Shown here in pieces: positions 1 through 6,253 of a DNA stretch of 7,959 bases. The notes under the pieces are model-generated. The model searched no databases and was not told the DNA's origin. It saw only the letters and a list, made by a program, of their open reading frames with translations. Positions within the stretch are counted from its first letter, which is position 1. Every line of letters begins with the position of its first letter. The position numbers and the translations under genes are program-made. This DNA is from Parvularcula sp964342585 (GTDB lineage: Bacteria; Pseudomonadota; Alphaproteobacteria; Caulobacterales; Parvularculaceae), in assembly GCA_964342585.1 (NCBI GenBank), contig CAYFHK010000124.1:1-7959 (forward strand). The letters are read 5' to 3'.

Positions 1-771
1 GACGATCTCGGCGACGATCGGCGCGCCGCGCGCCTTGGCGTGCTCCAGCTCTTCCAGCACCAGGACGCCCGCGCCGCCGGCGATGACGAAGCCGTCGCGA
101 TTGGCGTCGAACGGGCGCGAGGCGACCGCCGGGGTGTCGTTGTACTTGGTCGACATGGCGCCCATGGCGTCGAACATGTTGGACATGGTCCAAGACAGGT
201 CTTCACCGCCGCCGGCGAAGACGACATCCTGTTTTCCCATCGCCACCTGCTCATAGGCGTGACCGACGCAGTGGACCGACGTGGCGCAGGCCGAGCTGAT
301 TGAGTAGTTTAGGCCCTTGATCTTAAAGGGCACGGCGAGGGTCGCCGAATTGGTCGAACTCATGGCTTTGGGCACGGCGGTGGGGCCAATTTTGCGCGGA
401 CTGCCCGTGTCGAGGGTTTTTTGCGCAGCCGAAACGATCGTTTCTGTGGAGGGGCCTCCGCTGCCCATCACGAGGCCCGTCATCTCATGGGAGACTTCCT
501 CCGGCGTCAGCCCCGCATCCTCAATCGCGTCGCGCATGGCGAGGTAATTCCACGCCGCGCCTTCGCCCATGAAGCGCCGGGTCTTCTTATCGAGAATGTC
601 CTCGATGTTGATCTTCGGGCGGCCATGAACCTGACTTTTAAAGCCCAGCTCTTCCATCTCCGGTGAATGGGTGATCCCTGAGGTGCTGTTGCGGAGCGAT
701 TCTAGCACTTCGCTGAGGCTGCTGCCGATCGAAGAGACGATACCCATCCCCGTGATGACGACGCGTCGCAT
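1..771 (-). CDS. fabB: Beta-ketoacyl-ACP synthase I, FabB (3' part cut by window edge)
   Basis: This is the condensing enzyme that elongates acyl-ACP with malonyl-ACP. The FabB type is needed to extend the cis-3-decenoyl-ACP made by FabA, so it controls unsaturated fatty acid output in the cytosol. Only the first 257 residues are in the window; the family is about 405 long. The frame opens with MRRVVITGMGIVSSIG, the usual ketosynthase N-terminus. The nucleophile is Cys162 in SSACATSVHC, equivalent to Cys163 of E. coli FabB. Residues PTAVPKAMSSTNSATLAVPF and FDANRDGFVIAGGAGVLVLE are also typical of the family. The two catalytic histidines lie beyond the edge and cannot be checked. The ATG at 771 follows AAGGA at a normal distance. 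It lies 49 bp downstream of fabA on the same strand, so co-transcription is likely. FabF is the main alternative, but the fabA neighbour and the SACATS-HC motif favour FabB. Confidence 0.95.
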   Translation of the reverse strand, partial: MRRVVITGMGIVSSIGSSLSEVLESLRNSTSGITHSPEMEELGFKSQVHGRPKINIEDILDKKTRRFMGEGAAWNYLAMRDAIEDAGLTPEEVSHEMTGLVMGSGGPSTETIVSAAQKTLDTGSPRKIGPTAVPKAMSSTNSATLAVPFKIKGLNYSISSACATSVHCVGHAYEQVAMGKQDVVFAGGGEDLSWTMSNMFDAMGAMSTKYNDTPAVASRPFDANRDGFVIAGGAGVLVLEELEHAKARGAPIVAEIV

Positions 772-820
772 AGACGATCCTTACCTACCGTTACCTCGGC
801 CCTTTGGCGGGCCGACTGAT

Positions 821-1366
821 CTAAAGTGCGCCAGCGTTGAGCTGTTCTTTGGTGAACAGGCCGACGCGCAAATCCGACGCTTCATAAATCGGTTTGTCGT
901 CGACGAACATGCGCCCATCGGTAATGGCCAGCACCAGCTTGCCGCGCATGGCGCGGCGCACGTCGATCTCATACCGCACAAGCTTATTCGTCGGCAAAAC
1001 TTGCCCGGCAAATTTGACCTGGCCGGCGCCCAGCGCCCGCCCATGCCCAGGGCTCCCGCCCCAGGTGAGGAAAAAGCCGGTGAGCTGCCAGAGCGCGTCT
1101 AGGCCCAAACAGCCCGGCATCACGGGGTCATTTGGGAAGTGACAATCAAAGAACCAGAGGTCCGGTGTGACATCGAGCTCAGCGATCACATGGCCCTTGC
1201 CGTATTTGCCGCCATCTGGGCCGATCGACGTGATGCGGTCGAACATCAGCATGGGCGGCACGGGCAGCTGTGCCGTGCCGGGCCCGCGCAAGCCGTGCAT
1301 GCCGCATTCAATCAGCTCGTCTTTATTGAATGAGGTGCGCGGGTCTTGGGTCAGCGTGTCGGTCAT
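821..1366 (-). CDS. fabA: 3-hydroxydecanoyl-ACP dehydratase/isomerase, FabA
   Basis: FabA dehydrates 3-hydroxydecanoyl-ACP and isomerises trans-2- to cis-3-decenoyl-ACP, the committed step of anaerobic-type unsaturated fatty acid synthesis. It works in the cytosol as a hot-dog-fold dimer. The 181-residue product carries the family signature: WFFDCHF with catalytic His76, then DPVMPGCLGLDALWQL with catalytic Asp90, matching His70 and Asp84 of the 172-residue E. coli enzyme. The start at 1366 gives MTDTLTQDPRTSFNKDEL, and FNKDEL is a usual beginning of the conserved region. The frame stays open upstream to 1654, but that extension would run into coq4 and does not look like the family. The ribosome site is weak (TAAGG). 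The gene heads a fabA-fabB unit and diverges from coq4. Confidence 0.97.
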   Translation of the reverse strand: MTDTLTQDPRTSFNKDELIECGMHGLRGPGTAQLPVPPMLMFDRITSIGPDGGKYGKGHVIAELDVTPDLWFFDCHFPNDPVMPGCLGLDALWQLTGFFLTWGGSPGHGRALGAGQVKFAGQVLPTNKLVRYEIDVRRAMRGKLVLAITDGRMFVDDKPIYEASDLRVGLFTKEQLNAGAL

Positions 1367-1534
1367 GGGCCTTACATGGGGTGTGAGCGAGCAAAATGGC
1401 ATATTCAGCCGTGGCTTGCCTTGTGCGGGCTTGCTCGAATGAGTGCAAGCGCGGGGAGCGAGACGCTGCGGCTTTTCCTTGCCCGGGGCAAGGTTCTTCG
1501 ACAGGCTTTCTCGCAGGGACCGGGGGAGGAAGAC
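1367..1534. promoter_or_regulatory. Divergent fabA/coq4 intergenic region with dyad symmetries
   Basis: These 168 bp lie between the fabA start (minus) and the coq4 start (plus) and must hold both promoters. Three elements can be seen. A perfect 8-bp inverted repeat with a one-base centre, CCTTGCCCGGGGCAAGG, is at 1477-1493. A second dyad at 1429-1450 has GCTTGC and GCAAGC arms that extend inward through CTC/GAG with one bulged base. GGCTTGC is directly repeated at 1413-1419 and 1428-1434. All share a CTTGC/GCAAG core. They could be an operator set for a lipid regulator, or transcript hairpins. I see no convincing -35/-10 pair on either strand. The regulatory role is inferred from position and symmetry only. 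Confidence 0.4.
1522..1530 (+). promoter_or_regulatory. Strong Shine-Dalgarno that sets the coq4 GTG start
   Basis: The purine tract GGGGGAGGA ends four bases before the GTG at 1535. The frame also has ATG codons at 1346 and 1439, but neither has a comparable ribosome site and the first lies inside fabA. This decides the start in favour of GTG. Confidence 0.75.
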
Positions 1535-2374
1535 GTGACAGACCACTTGAATGTGCCAGAGATGCCCATCAGCCCGCTGAAAGCCGCTGGGGCGTTTTTG
1601 AGGCTGGCGCGTGACAATGACGATATCGATGCCGTGTTTCAGGTGTTCCAGCACCTGAATGGCAATTCCTTGACCCCGGCGGTTCGCCGGTTCGCCCGGT
1701 CAGCCTATGGGGCGCGTCTTGCGAATGACCCCGACTATGTGATCCGCGCCTTACGGGATGAGGCGATGCTGGCCAAAATGCCGCCTGGCTCTTTAGGGGC
1801 GGTGTACCGCGAAGAGCTGCGCGCCGATGGGCTCGATCCAGAAGGGGTGCAGGCGGCGGGCGCTGCGCTTGTGGGCGGGGGTGCAGAATGGTCTGCTTTG
1901 CGGGCTGAATGTCCGCCGTTTTGGGATTTTGTGCAGGCGCTCAACCTGACCCATGATTTGTTCCATACACTGACAGGATATGGCCGCGACCCCCTCGGTG
2001 AGGTGGCGCTACAGCAACTGATGACAGCGCAGGGGGCCGGACGCGGCGGGGCGGTGCTGGCCGTTCTTGGTGGCCTCAAGATGCGCGCGGTGCACCCCAC
2101 TGCGCCGGTGGGTCAGATCATGCGCAATGCAAAGGCGATGGGGCTTGGCGCAGAAGATTTGCTGACCACGGATTTTGTGCCGTTATTGCCGCTGCCATTG
2201 GCCGATGTGCGGGCCAAACTGCGGGTGATGCCCGATCCGGTTTACCGGGCGGTGAAGGCGCGGCTGCGCCGGCAGGAAGACGTCAAACCCTGCGCCCGGG
2301 ACGATCGTCGCCCCAGCGCCCCAGGCGGCCAAGGACCCTCTACTCGCCCTTTGCCGTGTCTCCCCGCGCTCTAA
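1535..2374 (+). CDS. Coq4-family ubiquinone biosynthesis protein
   Basis: Coq4 homologues are required for ubiquinone synthesis. In eukaryotes Coq4 organises the CoQ complex and has been linked to C1 oxidative decarboxylation of the ring; bacterial copies are less studied. The family fingerprint HDxxH-x11-E is present as His140-Asp141, His144 and Glu156, within LTHDLFHTLTGYGRDPLGE. The upstream region (LKAAGAFLRLARDNDDIDAVF) and a helical, alanine- and glycine-rich middle fit the family. The product is 279 residues from the GTG start. The last ~34 residues (from about 246), rich in Pro, Arg and Gly, look unlike a folded domain. Their final codons and the TAA stop lie inside the hairpin at 2362-2382, so the native end may have been altered. 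The gene diverges from fabA and converges on pirin. I leave the symbol blank because bacterial naming varies. Confidence 0.88.
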   Translation: MTDHLNVPEMPISPLKAAGAFLRLARDNDDIDAVFQVFQHLNGNSLTPAVRRFARSAYGARLANDPDYVIRALRDEAMLAKMPPGSLGAVYREELRADGLDPEGVQAAGAALVGGGAEWSALRAECPPFWDFVQALNLTHDLFHTLTGYGRDPLGEVALQQLMTAQGAGRGGAVLAVLGGLKMRAVHPTAPVGQIMRNAKAMGLGAEDLLTTDFVPLLPLPLADVRAKLRVMPDPVYRAVKARLRRQEDVKPCARDDRRPSAPGGQGPSTRPLPCLPAL

Positions 2375-2439
2375 GCGCGGGGTCCACCTCATGCTGGCAG
2401 GATTGGGTGATAGGCCCCGCGGTTTAACCGCGGGGAGAC
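2358..2439. repeat. Inverted pair of GC-rich hairpins, REP/BIME-like
   Basis: There are two 9-bp hairpins with 3-base loops. One is at 2362-2382 (arms CCCCGCGCT and AGCGCGGGG, loop CTA). The other is at 2415-2435 (arms CCCCGCGGT and ACCGCGGGG, loop TTA). Their outer flanks mirror each other: GTCTCCCCGCG at 2358-2368 is the exact reverse complement of CGCGGGGAGAC at 2429-2439. The two units are therefore the same kind of element in opposite orientation, about 32 bp apart. Read on the minus strand the first has GGTGGA before its palindrome, similar to the short head seen in REP elements. The pair sits between the convergent coq4 and pirin genes, so it may also stop transcription from both sides, although no long T-tract follows. 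Copy number elsewhere cannot be judged here. Confidence 0.7.
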
Positions 2440-2480
2440 TTTCACTAGTCAGCTAGATATCCTTTCCGTGGGGCGCATTA

Positions 2481-3440
2481 TTAAGGATAATGCACCGCGC
2501 CCGTCGCGCGACGCGGTTCGCCGGCATTCTCCGGCAGCGGGATCCATTCTTCCTCATCGCCGGGGACCTTCGGGAAGCGGCCTTCTTCCCAATCCTTCTT
2601 CGCTTCCATAATGCGTTCTTTCCGTGAGGAAACGAAATTCCACCAAATATAGCGGGGGCCGTCCATGGGTTCGCCGCCGACCACCACCACACGCGCCGCG
2701 GCGGGCGCGGTGACGAGGGCTTGGCCGCCCCGTTTGAGGATGATCATTTGGCCCGCTGGGTAGCGTTCGCCGAAAAGCTCGACCTCGCCTTCGATCACAT
2801 AAACGGCACGTTCCGCATAGCGATCATCGATCGGCAGTGTGCTCCCCCCTGCGACCACCACATCTGCGTAGAGCGTGGGCGAGGCCATCTGCACCGGCGA
2901 GACCCTGCCAAAGGCCTCACCGGAGATGAGCCGTGTTTCGAGCCCGTCGCCTTCTTGGGTTGGCAATTCATCCGCCGGGATATGCGTGAATGCGGGGTCG
3001 GCCTCTTCCATCGCCTGGGGCAAGGCCATCCAGGTTTGCAGCCCAAAGAGCCGCTGGCCGCTGTCCCGCACCGGCGGAGAGGTGCGCTCTGAATGCACAA
3101 TACCCTTACCGGCGCGCATCAGATTGACCGCGCCAGGACGGATGGCTTGTTCAGATCCCAAACTATCGCGGTGGAAAATCTCGCCATCAAACAGATAGGT
3201 GAGCGTCGAGAGATTGATGTGCGGGTGGGGGCGCACATCGATGCCGCCGCCGGGCTCAAAATCTGCTGGGCCCATCTGATCGAAGAAGATAAAGGGCCCC
3301 ACCATTTGGCGATTCACTGAAGGCAGGGCGCGGCGGACCGTCATCTCCCCTAAATCAACGCTGCGCGGGACGAGCACGAGGTCGAGTTCCGCCGGCGCCT
3401 CGTCGGCGCTGGTCGCATCGGGGCAATCATTCCAGCTCAT
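2481..3440 (-). CDS. Pirin family protein (bicupin)
   Basis: Pirins are cytosolic, iron-binding proteins with two cupin domains; some bacterial and human members show quercetin 2,3-dioxygenase activity. The 319-residue product has the pirin core: VGPFIFFDQMGP near residues 47-58, and a metal site formed by His72 and His74 (PHPHINLSTLTYLFDGE), His116 and Glu118 (GKGIVHSE). These correspond to His56, His58, His101 and Glu103 of human pirin. The C-terminal cupin (about 175-290) ends in the usual GPRYIWWNFVSS motif, followed by a charged tail with EGRFPKVPGDEEEWIPLP. The ATG at 3440 follows AAGGAAGG with an 8-base gap. The gene starts 15 bp after the upstream GNAT gene on the same strand, so the two are probably one transcript. 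The physiological substrate cannot be deduced. Confidence 0.93.
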   Translation of the reverse strand: MSWNDCPDATSADEAPAELDLVLVPRSVDLGEMTVRRALPSVNRQMVGPFIFFDQMGPADFEPGGGIDVRPHPHINLSTLTYLFDGEIFHRDSLGSEQAIRPGAVNLMRAGKGIVHSERTSPPVRDSGQRLFGLQTWMALPQAMEEADPAFTHIPADELPTQEGDGLETRLISGEAFGRVSPVQMASPTLYADVVVAGGSTLPIDDRYAERAVYVIEGEVELFGERYPAGQMIILKRGGQALVTAPAAARVVVVGGEPMDGPRYIWWNFVSSRKERIMEAKKDWEEGRFPKVPGDEEEWIPLPENAGEPRRATGAVHYP

Positions 3441-3455
3441 TGGTCGGGCCTTCCT

Positions 3456-3734
3456 TTAAAGAACGTCTTGCCACTCAGGGTGGCGGTCAATGGTGGCTTT
3501 GGCGAAGGGGCAAAGGGGCACGATTTTCTTGCCCTCCTTACGGGCGTCCTCGACGGCACGTTCGACCAGGGCTTTGCCTGCGCCGGTGCCGCGCAAGCCG
3601 TCTGGCACGCCGGTGTGATCGATGATGATCATGGTCTCACCGCCCTTCGAATAGGTCATCTCCGCCTCGTGGCCATTGTGCACGATAACGTAGCGGCCCT
3701 TGCTGTCATTCTCTTCCCTGATGATGTCGAACAT
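3456..3734 (-). CDS. Small GNAT-fold N-acetyltransferase (YjdJ/NATD1 type)
   Basis: This 92-residue protein is a minimal GCN5-related acetyltransferase. The acetyl-CoA loop is visible as TGVPDGLRGTGAGKALVE (residues 41-58), matching the R/Q-x-x-G-x-G/A rule. The C-terminal IVPLCPFAKATIDRHPEWQD is the hallmark of the short YjdJ/NATD1 subgroup. Substrates of this subgroup are not known. The start at 3734 gives MFDIIREE and follows AAGGAG at nine bases. The frame is open back to 3824, but that extension lacks family character. It is the first gene of a probable two-gene unit with pirin, whose start codon is 15 bp beyond its stop. No clear promoter is visible in the 130 bp between it and the aminopeptidase gene, so read-through from the aminopeptidase is possible. 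Confidence 0.9.
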   Translation of the reverse strand: MFDIIREENDSKGRYVIVHNGHEAEMTYSKGGETMIIIDHTGVPDGLRGTGAGKALVERAVEDARKEGKKIVPLCPFAKATIDRHPEWQDVL

Positions 3735-3864
3735 TGATGCATGCTCCTTTTCCTTACTCCCGACATAGGAGCCTTGGAGGACGGGGCCCAGGCCAGGCCT
3801 GCGCAAATCGCTTTTGCGTCTCAAGGATGGGAAGGAGCGGGCGCTGCGGTGTCTGCGACGGGGC

Positions 3865-5166
3865 TTAGCTCGTCAGCGGCACGTCCGACATAAAGGCCTG
3901 GCGGAAGGCGGTGATGGCGTGGTCGACATCCTCCGTGCCCGCCATTTCTCGGATCGAGTGCATGGCAAGGAGTGGGCAGCCCACATCCACCCCTGGCATG
4001 CCGATGGCGGTCGACGTGATGGGCCCCACCGAGCTGCCCCCGCCATGGTCGCACCGATACATAAAGCGCTGCACCGGCAGGCCCGCCTCTTGGCAGATAT
4101 GGGTGAACCAGGCCTCGGCATCATGGGCGATGGCATAGTTCGCCATGGCGCTCGATTTGACGGCGATGCCGCCATTGAGGCTGGGGACGTGATCGGGGTC
4201 CGTCGCCTCTTTAAAGCTAGGGTGTTCTGAATGCGCCATATCGGCGGAAATCAGGATCGACTTCGCGCGAGCGCGGAAATTGTCTTCGGTCTTGCCGCCG
4301 AAATGCGCATTGATCCGAGAAAGGAGCATATCGAGCAGGCTAGAGCGCGCGCCGGTCCAGGTGGTGCTGCCGATCTCTTCGGCATCGTAGAGCACGACCA
4401 TCCGCGTGGCTTCGGTCGGCCCTTCATCGGCGAGGAGCCCTTTGAGCGCGGTGTAGCTTGAGAACAAATTATCGAGGCGGGGTGCGCTGATGAAGGCTTT
4501 GTCCGCCCCCGCATAGCCGCCCGGCGTTTTGTCAGCGAGGCATAGATCGTAGCTGATAACCTCGCCTTTCAGGCCGGATGCCTCGCGCAGGGCGCCGTGC
4601 AGCGTTTCGACGATGCCGTCTTTATTCTTTGAGAAGGTGAGCCGCAGATCTTTCTGCCGGTCGAGGACCACCCCTTCGGTTTTGTGTTGGGTTTTGAGGT
4701 GCGGGGCCAGCGAGTTGACCCGCACGCTGAGGTCGTCAAGTTCGATCTGTTTACGGTGGGTGTGGCCCTTCTTGTCGGCTGTCCACACCATGCCGCAGAG
4801 CTTCAAATCGCGGTCGAGCCAGGTGTGCAGGAGGGGAGAGCCGTAGATTTCAGCCGTCAGCATGCCAGCATCGCGCGCTTTAAAAGCGGGGCGCGGTTTC
4901 ACTTTGAGAACAGGGCTATCCGTATGCGCGACGATGATCCGGGCGCCAGCTTCTGCGATGGGTTTCGTCCCGACACGGAATGCCGCCATCGTCTTGCCGC
5001 CGCGCAAAAGGGTATAGGCGCCGCCCGGTTGCAACGACCAGGCATCTGCCTCGTCGATCATTTCAAAACCTGCGGCGATGGCCATGTCCTTCGCTTGCCC
5101 GGCCGCATGATAGGGCGAGGGACTTTTATTGACGAAGTCGATCAGGTCATCTGCGGTTTTGGCCAT
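3865..5166 (-). CDS. M18 family metallo-aminopeptidase
   Basis: This is a cytosolic di-zinc aminopeptidase of the aspartyl aminopeptidase family, which trims N-terminal (often acidic) residues from peptides. The 433-residue length fits bacterial M18 enzymes. All metal and catalytic positions are visible: His81 in VAHTDSP, Asp232 in SAPRLDNLFSS (bridging), Glu263 (general base) and Glu264 in YDAEEIGS, Asp309 in SADMAHSEHP, and His403 in LLAMHSIREMAG. The segment DHGGGSSVGPITS (373-385) is the conserved loop near the active site. The N-terminus DLIDFVNKSPSPYHA is a standard M18 opening. The ATG at 5166 follows AAGGA at seven bases. A start at 5226 would add 20 residues without support. The gene diverges from the methyltransferase and lies 130 bp upstream of the GNAT gene. 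The symbol is left blank because apeB/pepC naming differs between lineages. Confidence 0.95.
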   Translation of the reverse strand: MAKTADDLIDFVNKSPSPYHAAGQAKDMAIAAGFEMIDEADAWSLQPGGAYTLLRGGKTMAAFRVGTKPIAEAGARIIVAHTDSPVLKVKPRPAFKARDAGMLTAEIYGSPLLHTWLDRDLKLCGMVWTADKKGHTHRKQIELDDLSVRVNSLAPHLKTQHKTEGVVLDRQKDLRLTFSKNKDGIVETLHGALREASGLKGEVISYDLCLADKTPGGYAGADKAFISAPRLDNLFSSYTALKGLLADEGPTEATRMVVLYDAEEIGSTTWTGARSSLLDMLLSRINAHFGGKTEDNFRARAKSILISADMAHSEHPSFKEATDPDHVPSLNGGIAVKSSAMANYAIAHDAEAWFTHICQEAGLPVQRFMYRCDHGGGSSVGPITSTAIGMPGVDVGCPLLAMHSIREMAGTEDVDHAITAFRQAFMSDVPLTS

Positions 5167-5250
5167 GAACGGGTCCTTGATGAATGAGAGAACCGGGAAG
5201 CTAGCGACTTGCGCAACCCTCGGCAATCATCTGTCGATGCGACGAGAAGG

Positions 5251-5278
5251 GGCTTAGACACTCGTCCCTTCATGTCAA
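5251..5278 (-). promoter_or_regulatory. Candidate promoter for the M18 aminopeptidase
   Basis: On the minus strand a perfect TTGACA (5273-5278) is followed after 16 bases by TAAGCC (5251-5256), a poor -10 match. It would give a leader of roughly 80 bases before the start at 5166. The -35 box is good, but the weak -10 makes this tentative. The surrounding stretch (about 5270-5340) is clearly more AT-rich than the genes on either side, which fits a divergent promoter region. Confidence 0.35.
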
Positions 5279-5368
5279 ATTCGTGAAAATGCTCAATAAT
5301 TTTGCTTTCGCCAGAAAAATTTGTAAGCTCCTTTCGTAATCCCATGCCGCGATTGGAGGACCCTATAC

Positions 5369-5986
5369 TTGGCTGAGAAATCTCAAAACCCGATACTCAA
5401 CAAAGTCTACTCTTTAAAAGGCAGTCCAGAAGAGGTGGTCGATGCCTATAAAGACTGGGCGAAGACTTATGAGAAAGACACGGTTCAGGACATGGGCTAT
5501 GTTGCCCCTGTTGTTGTCGCGGAGAAGCTGGCGACCCTATTGGGCGCTGACGCCAAGGTCCTCGACGCCGGGTGCGGGACGGGTTTGACCGGCCAAGAGC
5601 TGAACAAGCGCAAATTCACCGATGTCGACGGGATGGATATCTCGCCGGAGATGCTGGAGATCGCTCGCTCAAAGAAAGTCTACGAGGATCTCCGCATTCA
5701 GGACATGACCGGCCCGCTCGATTATGAGACGGGTGCGTATGATGCGGTGACGTGTGTTGGCACCTTCACCCACGCCCATGTTGGCCCGAAGGGATTTAAC
5801 GAGCTGCTCCGGATCACCAAACCCGGCGGGCCCGTGGTGGCCACGGTGCATGAAGATGTGTGGCCTGATGGATATGAAGATCACTTTACCGAACTTGCGC
5901 GGGCCAAAAAGGCTGTGATCAAGAGCATCGAGGTCGCGCCCTATCACCTGCATCAATGCCGTCTGTGCGTTCTCGAGGCGGTGTAA
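5369..5986 (+). CDS. Class I SAM-dependent methyltransferase
   Basis: The 205-residue product has the Rossmann methyltransferase fold. Motif I is VLDAGCGTGL (64-73), the acidic residue that binds the SAM ribose is Asp90 in GMDISPEMLEIAR, and a YDAVTCVGTFTHAHV strand and loop (124-138) leads to the KPGG turn (151-154). The N-terminal VYSLKGSPEEVVDAYKDWAK resembles the METTL27 (Williams-Beuren region) like subgroup of small-molecule or protein methyltransferases. The substrate is unknown. The start is TTG at 5369, chosen because GGAGGA at 5355-5360 lies eight bases upstream and the conserved region begins soon after. The gene diverges from the aminopeptidase gene and ends just before a hairpin terminator. 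Confidence 0.88.
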   Translation: MAEKSQNPILNKVYSLKGSPEEVVDAYKDWAKTYEKDTVQDMGYVAPVVVAEKLATLLGADAKVLDAGCGTGLTGQELNKRKFTDVDGMDISPEMLEIARSKKVYEDLRIQDMTGPLDYETGAYDAVTCVGTFTHAHVGPKGFNELLRITKPGGPVVATVHEDVWPDGYEDHFTELARAKKAVIKSIEVAPYHLHQCRLCVLEAV

Positions 5987-5998
5987 CGCGAGACACGC

Positions 5999-6034
5999 AA
6001 AACCGCCCGTGACAGGTGGCCACGGGCGGCCTTT
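5999..6034. terminator. Bidirectional hairpin terminator
   Basis: CCGCCCGTG (6003-6011) and CACGGGCGG (6021-6029) form a perfect 9-bp stem with a 9-base loop. On the minus strand the stem is followed directly by TTTT (complement of 5999-6002), the better terminator form. On the plus strand only CCTTT follows. It stands 16 bp after the methyltransferase stop and 64 bp beyond the hsp20 remnant's stop, so it can serve both convergent units. Confidence 0.75.
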
Positions 6035-6097
6035 GCAGAAGTGGGGCGGACTGCCGGTTCGGGTAGGGGCAGGGCAGCGGCAGCCGCACTTTCCCCA

Positions 6098-6253
6098 TCA
6101 CTTCTGTATCGCGATCTTCCGTGTGCGATCACGCGCCTGTTCGCTTTTTGGCATCGCGAGGGTCAAAACACCATTATGAAAAGCAGCGCTGACCCGATTG
6201 GGGTCGATATCATCTGGCAGGGCGAAGTGCCGGGCTGAGCTGATGACGTTTGT
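6098..6253 (-). pseudogene. Remnant of an Hsp20/alpha-crystallin small heat-shock protein (C-terminal end only)
   Basis: The minus-strand frame between the in-frame stops at 6254-6256 and 6098-6100 encodes about 52 residues ending in TRKIAIQK. From about 6241 it matches the end of an alpha-crystallin domain: SARHFALPDDIDPNRVSAAF, then HNGVLTLAMPKSEQARDRTR, then the I-x-I tail (KIAIQK) that small heat-shock proteins use to dock between dimers. Intact members have about 140-170 residues, so roughly the first 100 are missing. The only ATG in frame lies inside the conserved region, so no usable start exists. The fragment overlaps the last 44 bases of the phosphotransferase/kinase gene in another frame. 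The likely origin is a deletion that joined this 3' end to the kinase gene. The terminator at 5999-6034 was probably that of the lost hsp20 gene. Family assignment is from reading the residues, not a search. Confidence 0.8.

Noticed and set aside
1346..1534. Longer coq4 product starting at 1346 or 1439
   Set aside because: The extra residues lie partly inside fabA, lack family character and have no ribosome site, whereas the GTG at 1535 has a very strong one.
1367..1654. N-terminal extension of fabA by 96 residues
   Set aside because: It would overlap the coq4 start region, does not resemble FabA, and the 1366 start gives the usual family length.
2358..2439. CRISPR-like repeats, because CCCCGCG...CGCGGGG resembles type I-E repeat palindromes
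   Set aside because: There are only two units, in opposite orientation, with no regular spacer array and no cas genes.
3802..3818. Hairpin CGCAAA/TTTGCG downstream of the aminopeptidase gene as a terminator
   Set aside because: The stem is only 6 bp and is not followed by a T-tract on the minus strand. The nearby CAGGCC-A-GGCCTG dyad at 3789-3801 is equally weak.
4684..5187. A 167-residue plus-strand frame
   Set aside because: It is fully antisense to the M18 aminopeptidase, whose complete set of metal ligands shows which strand codes.
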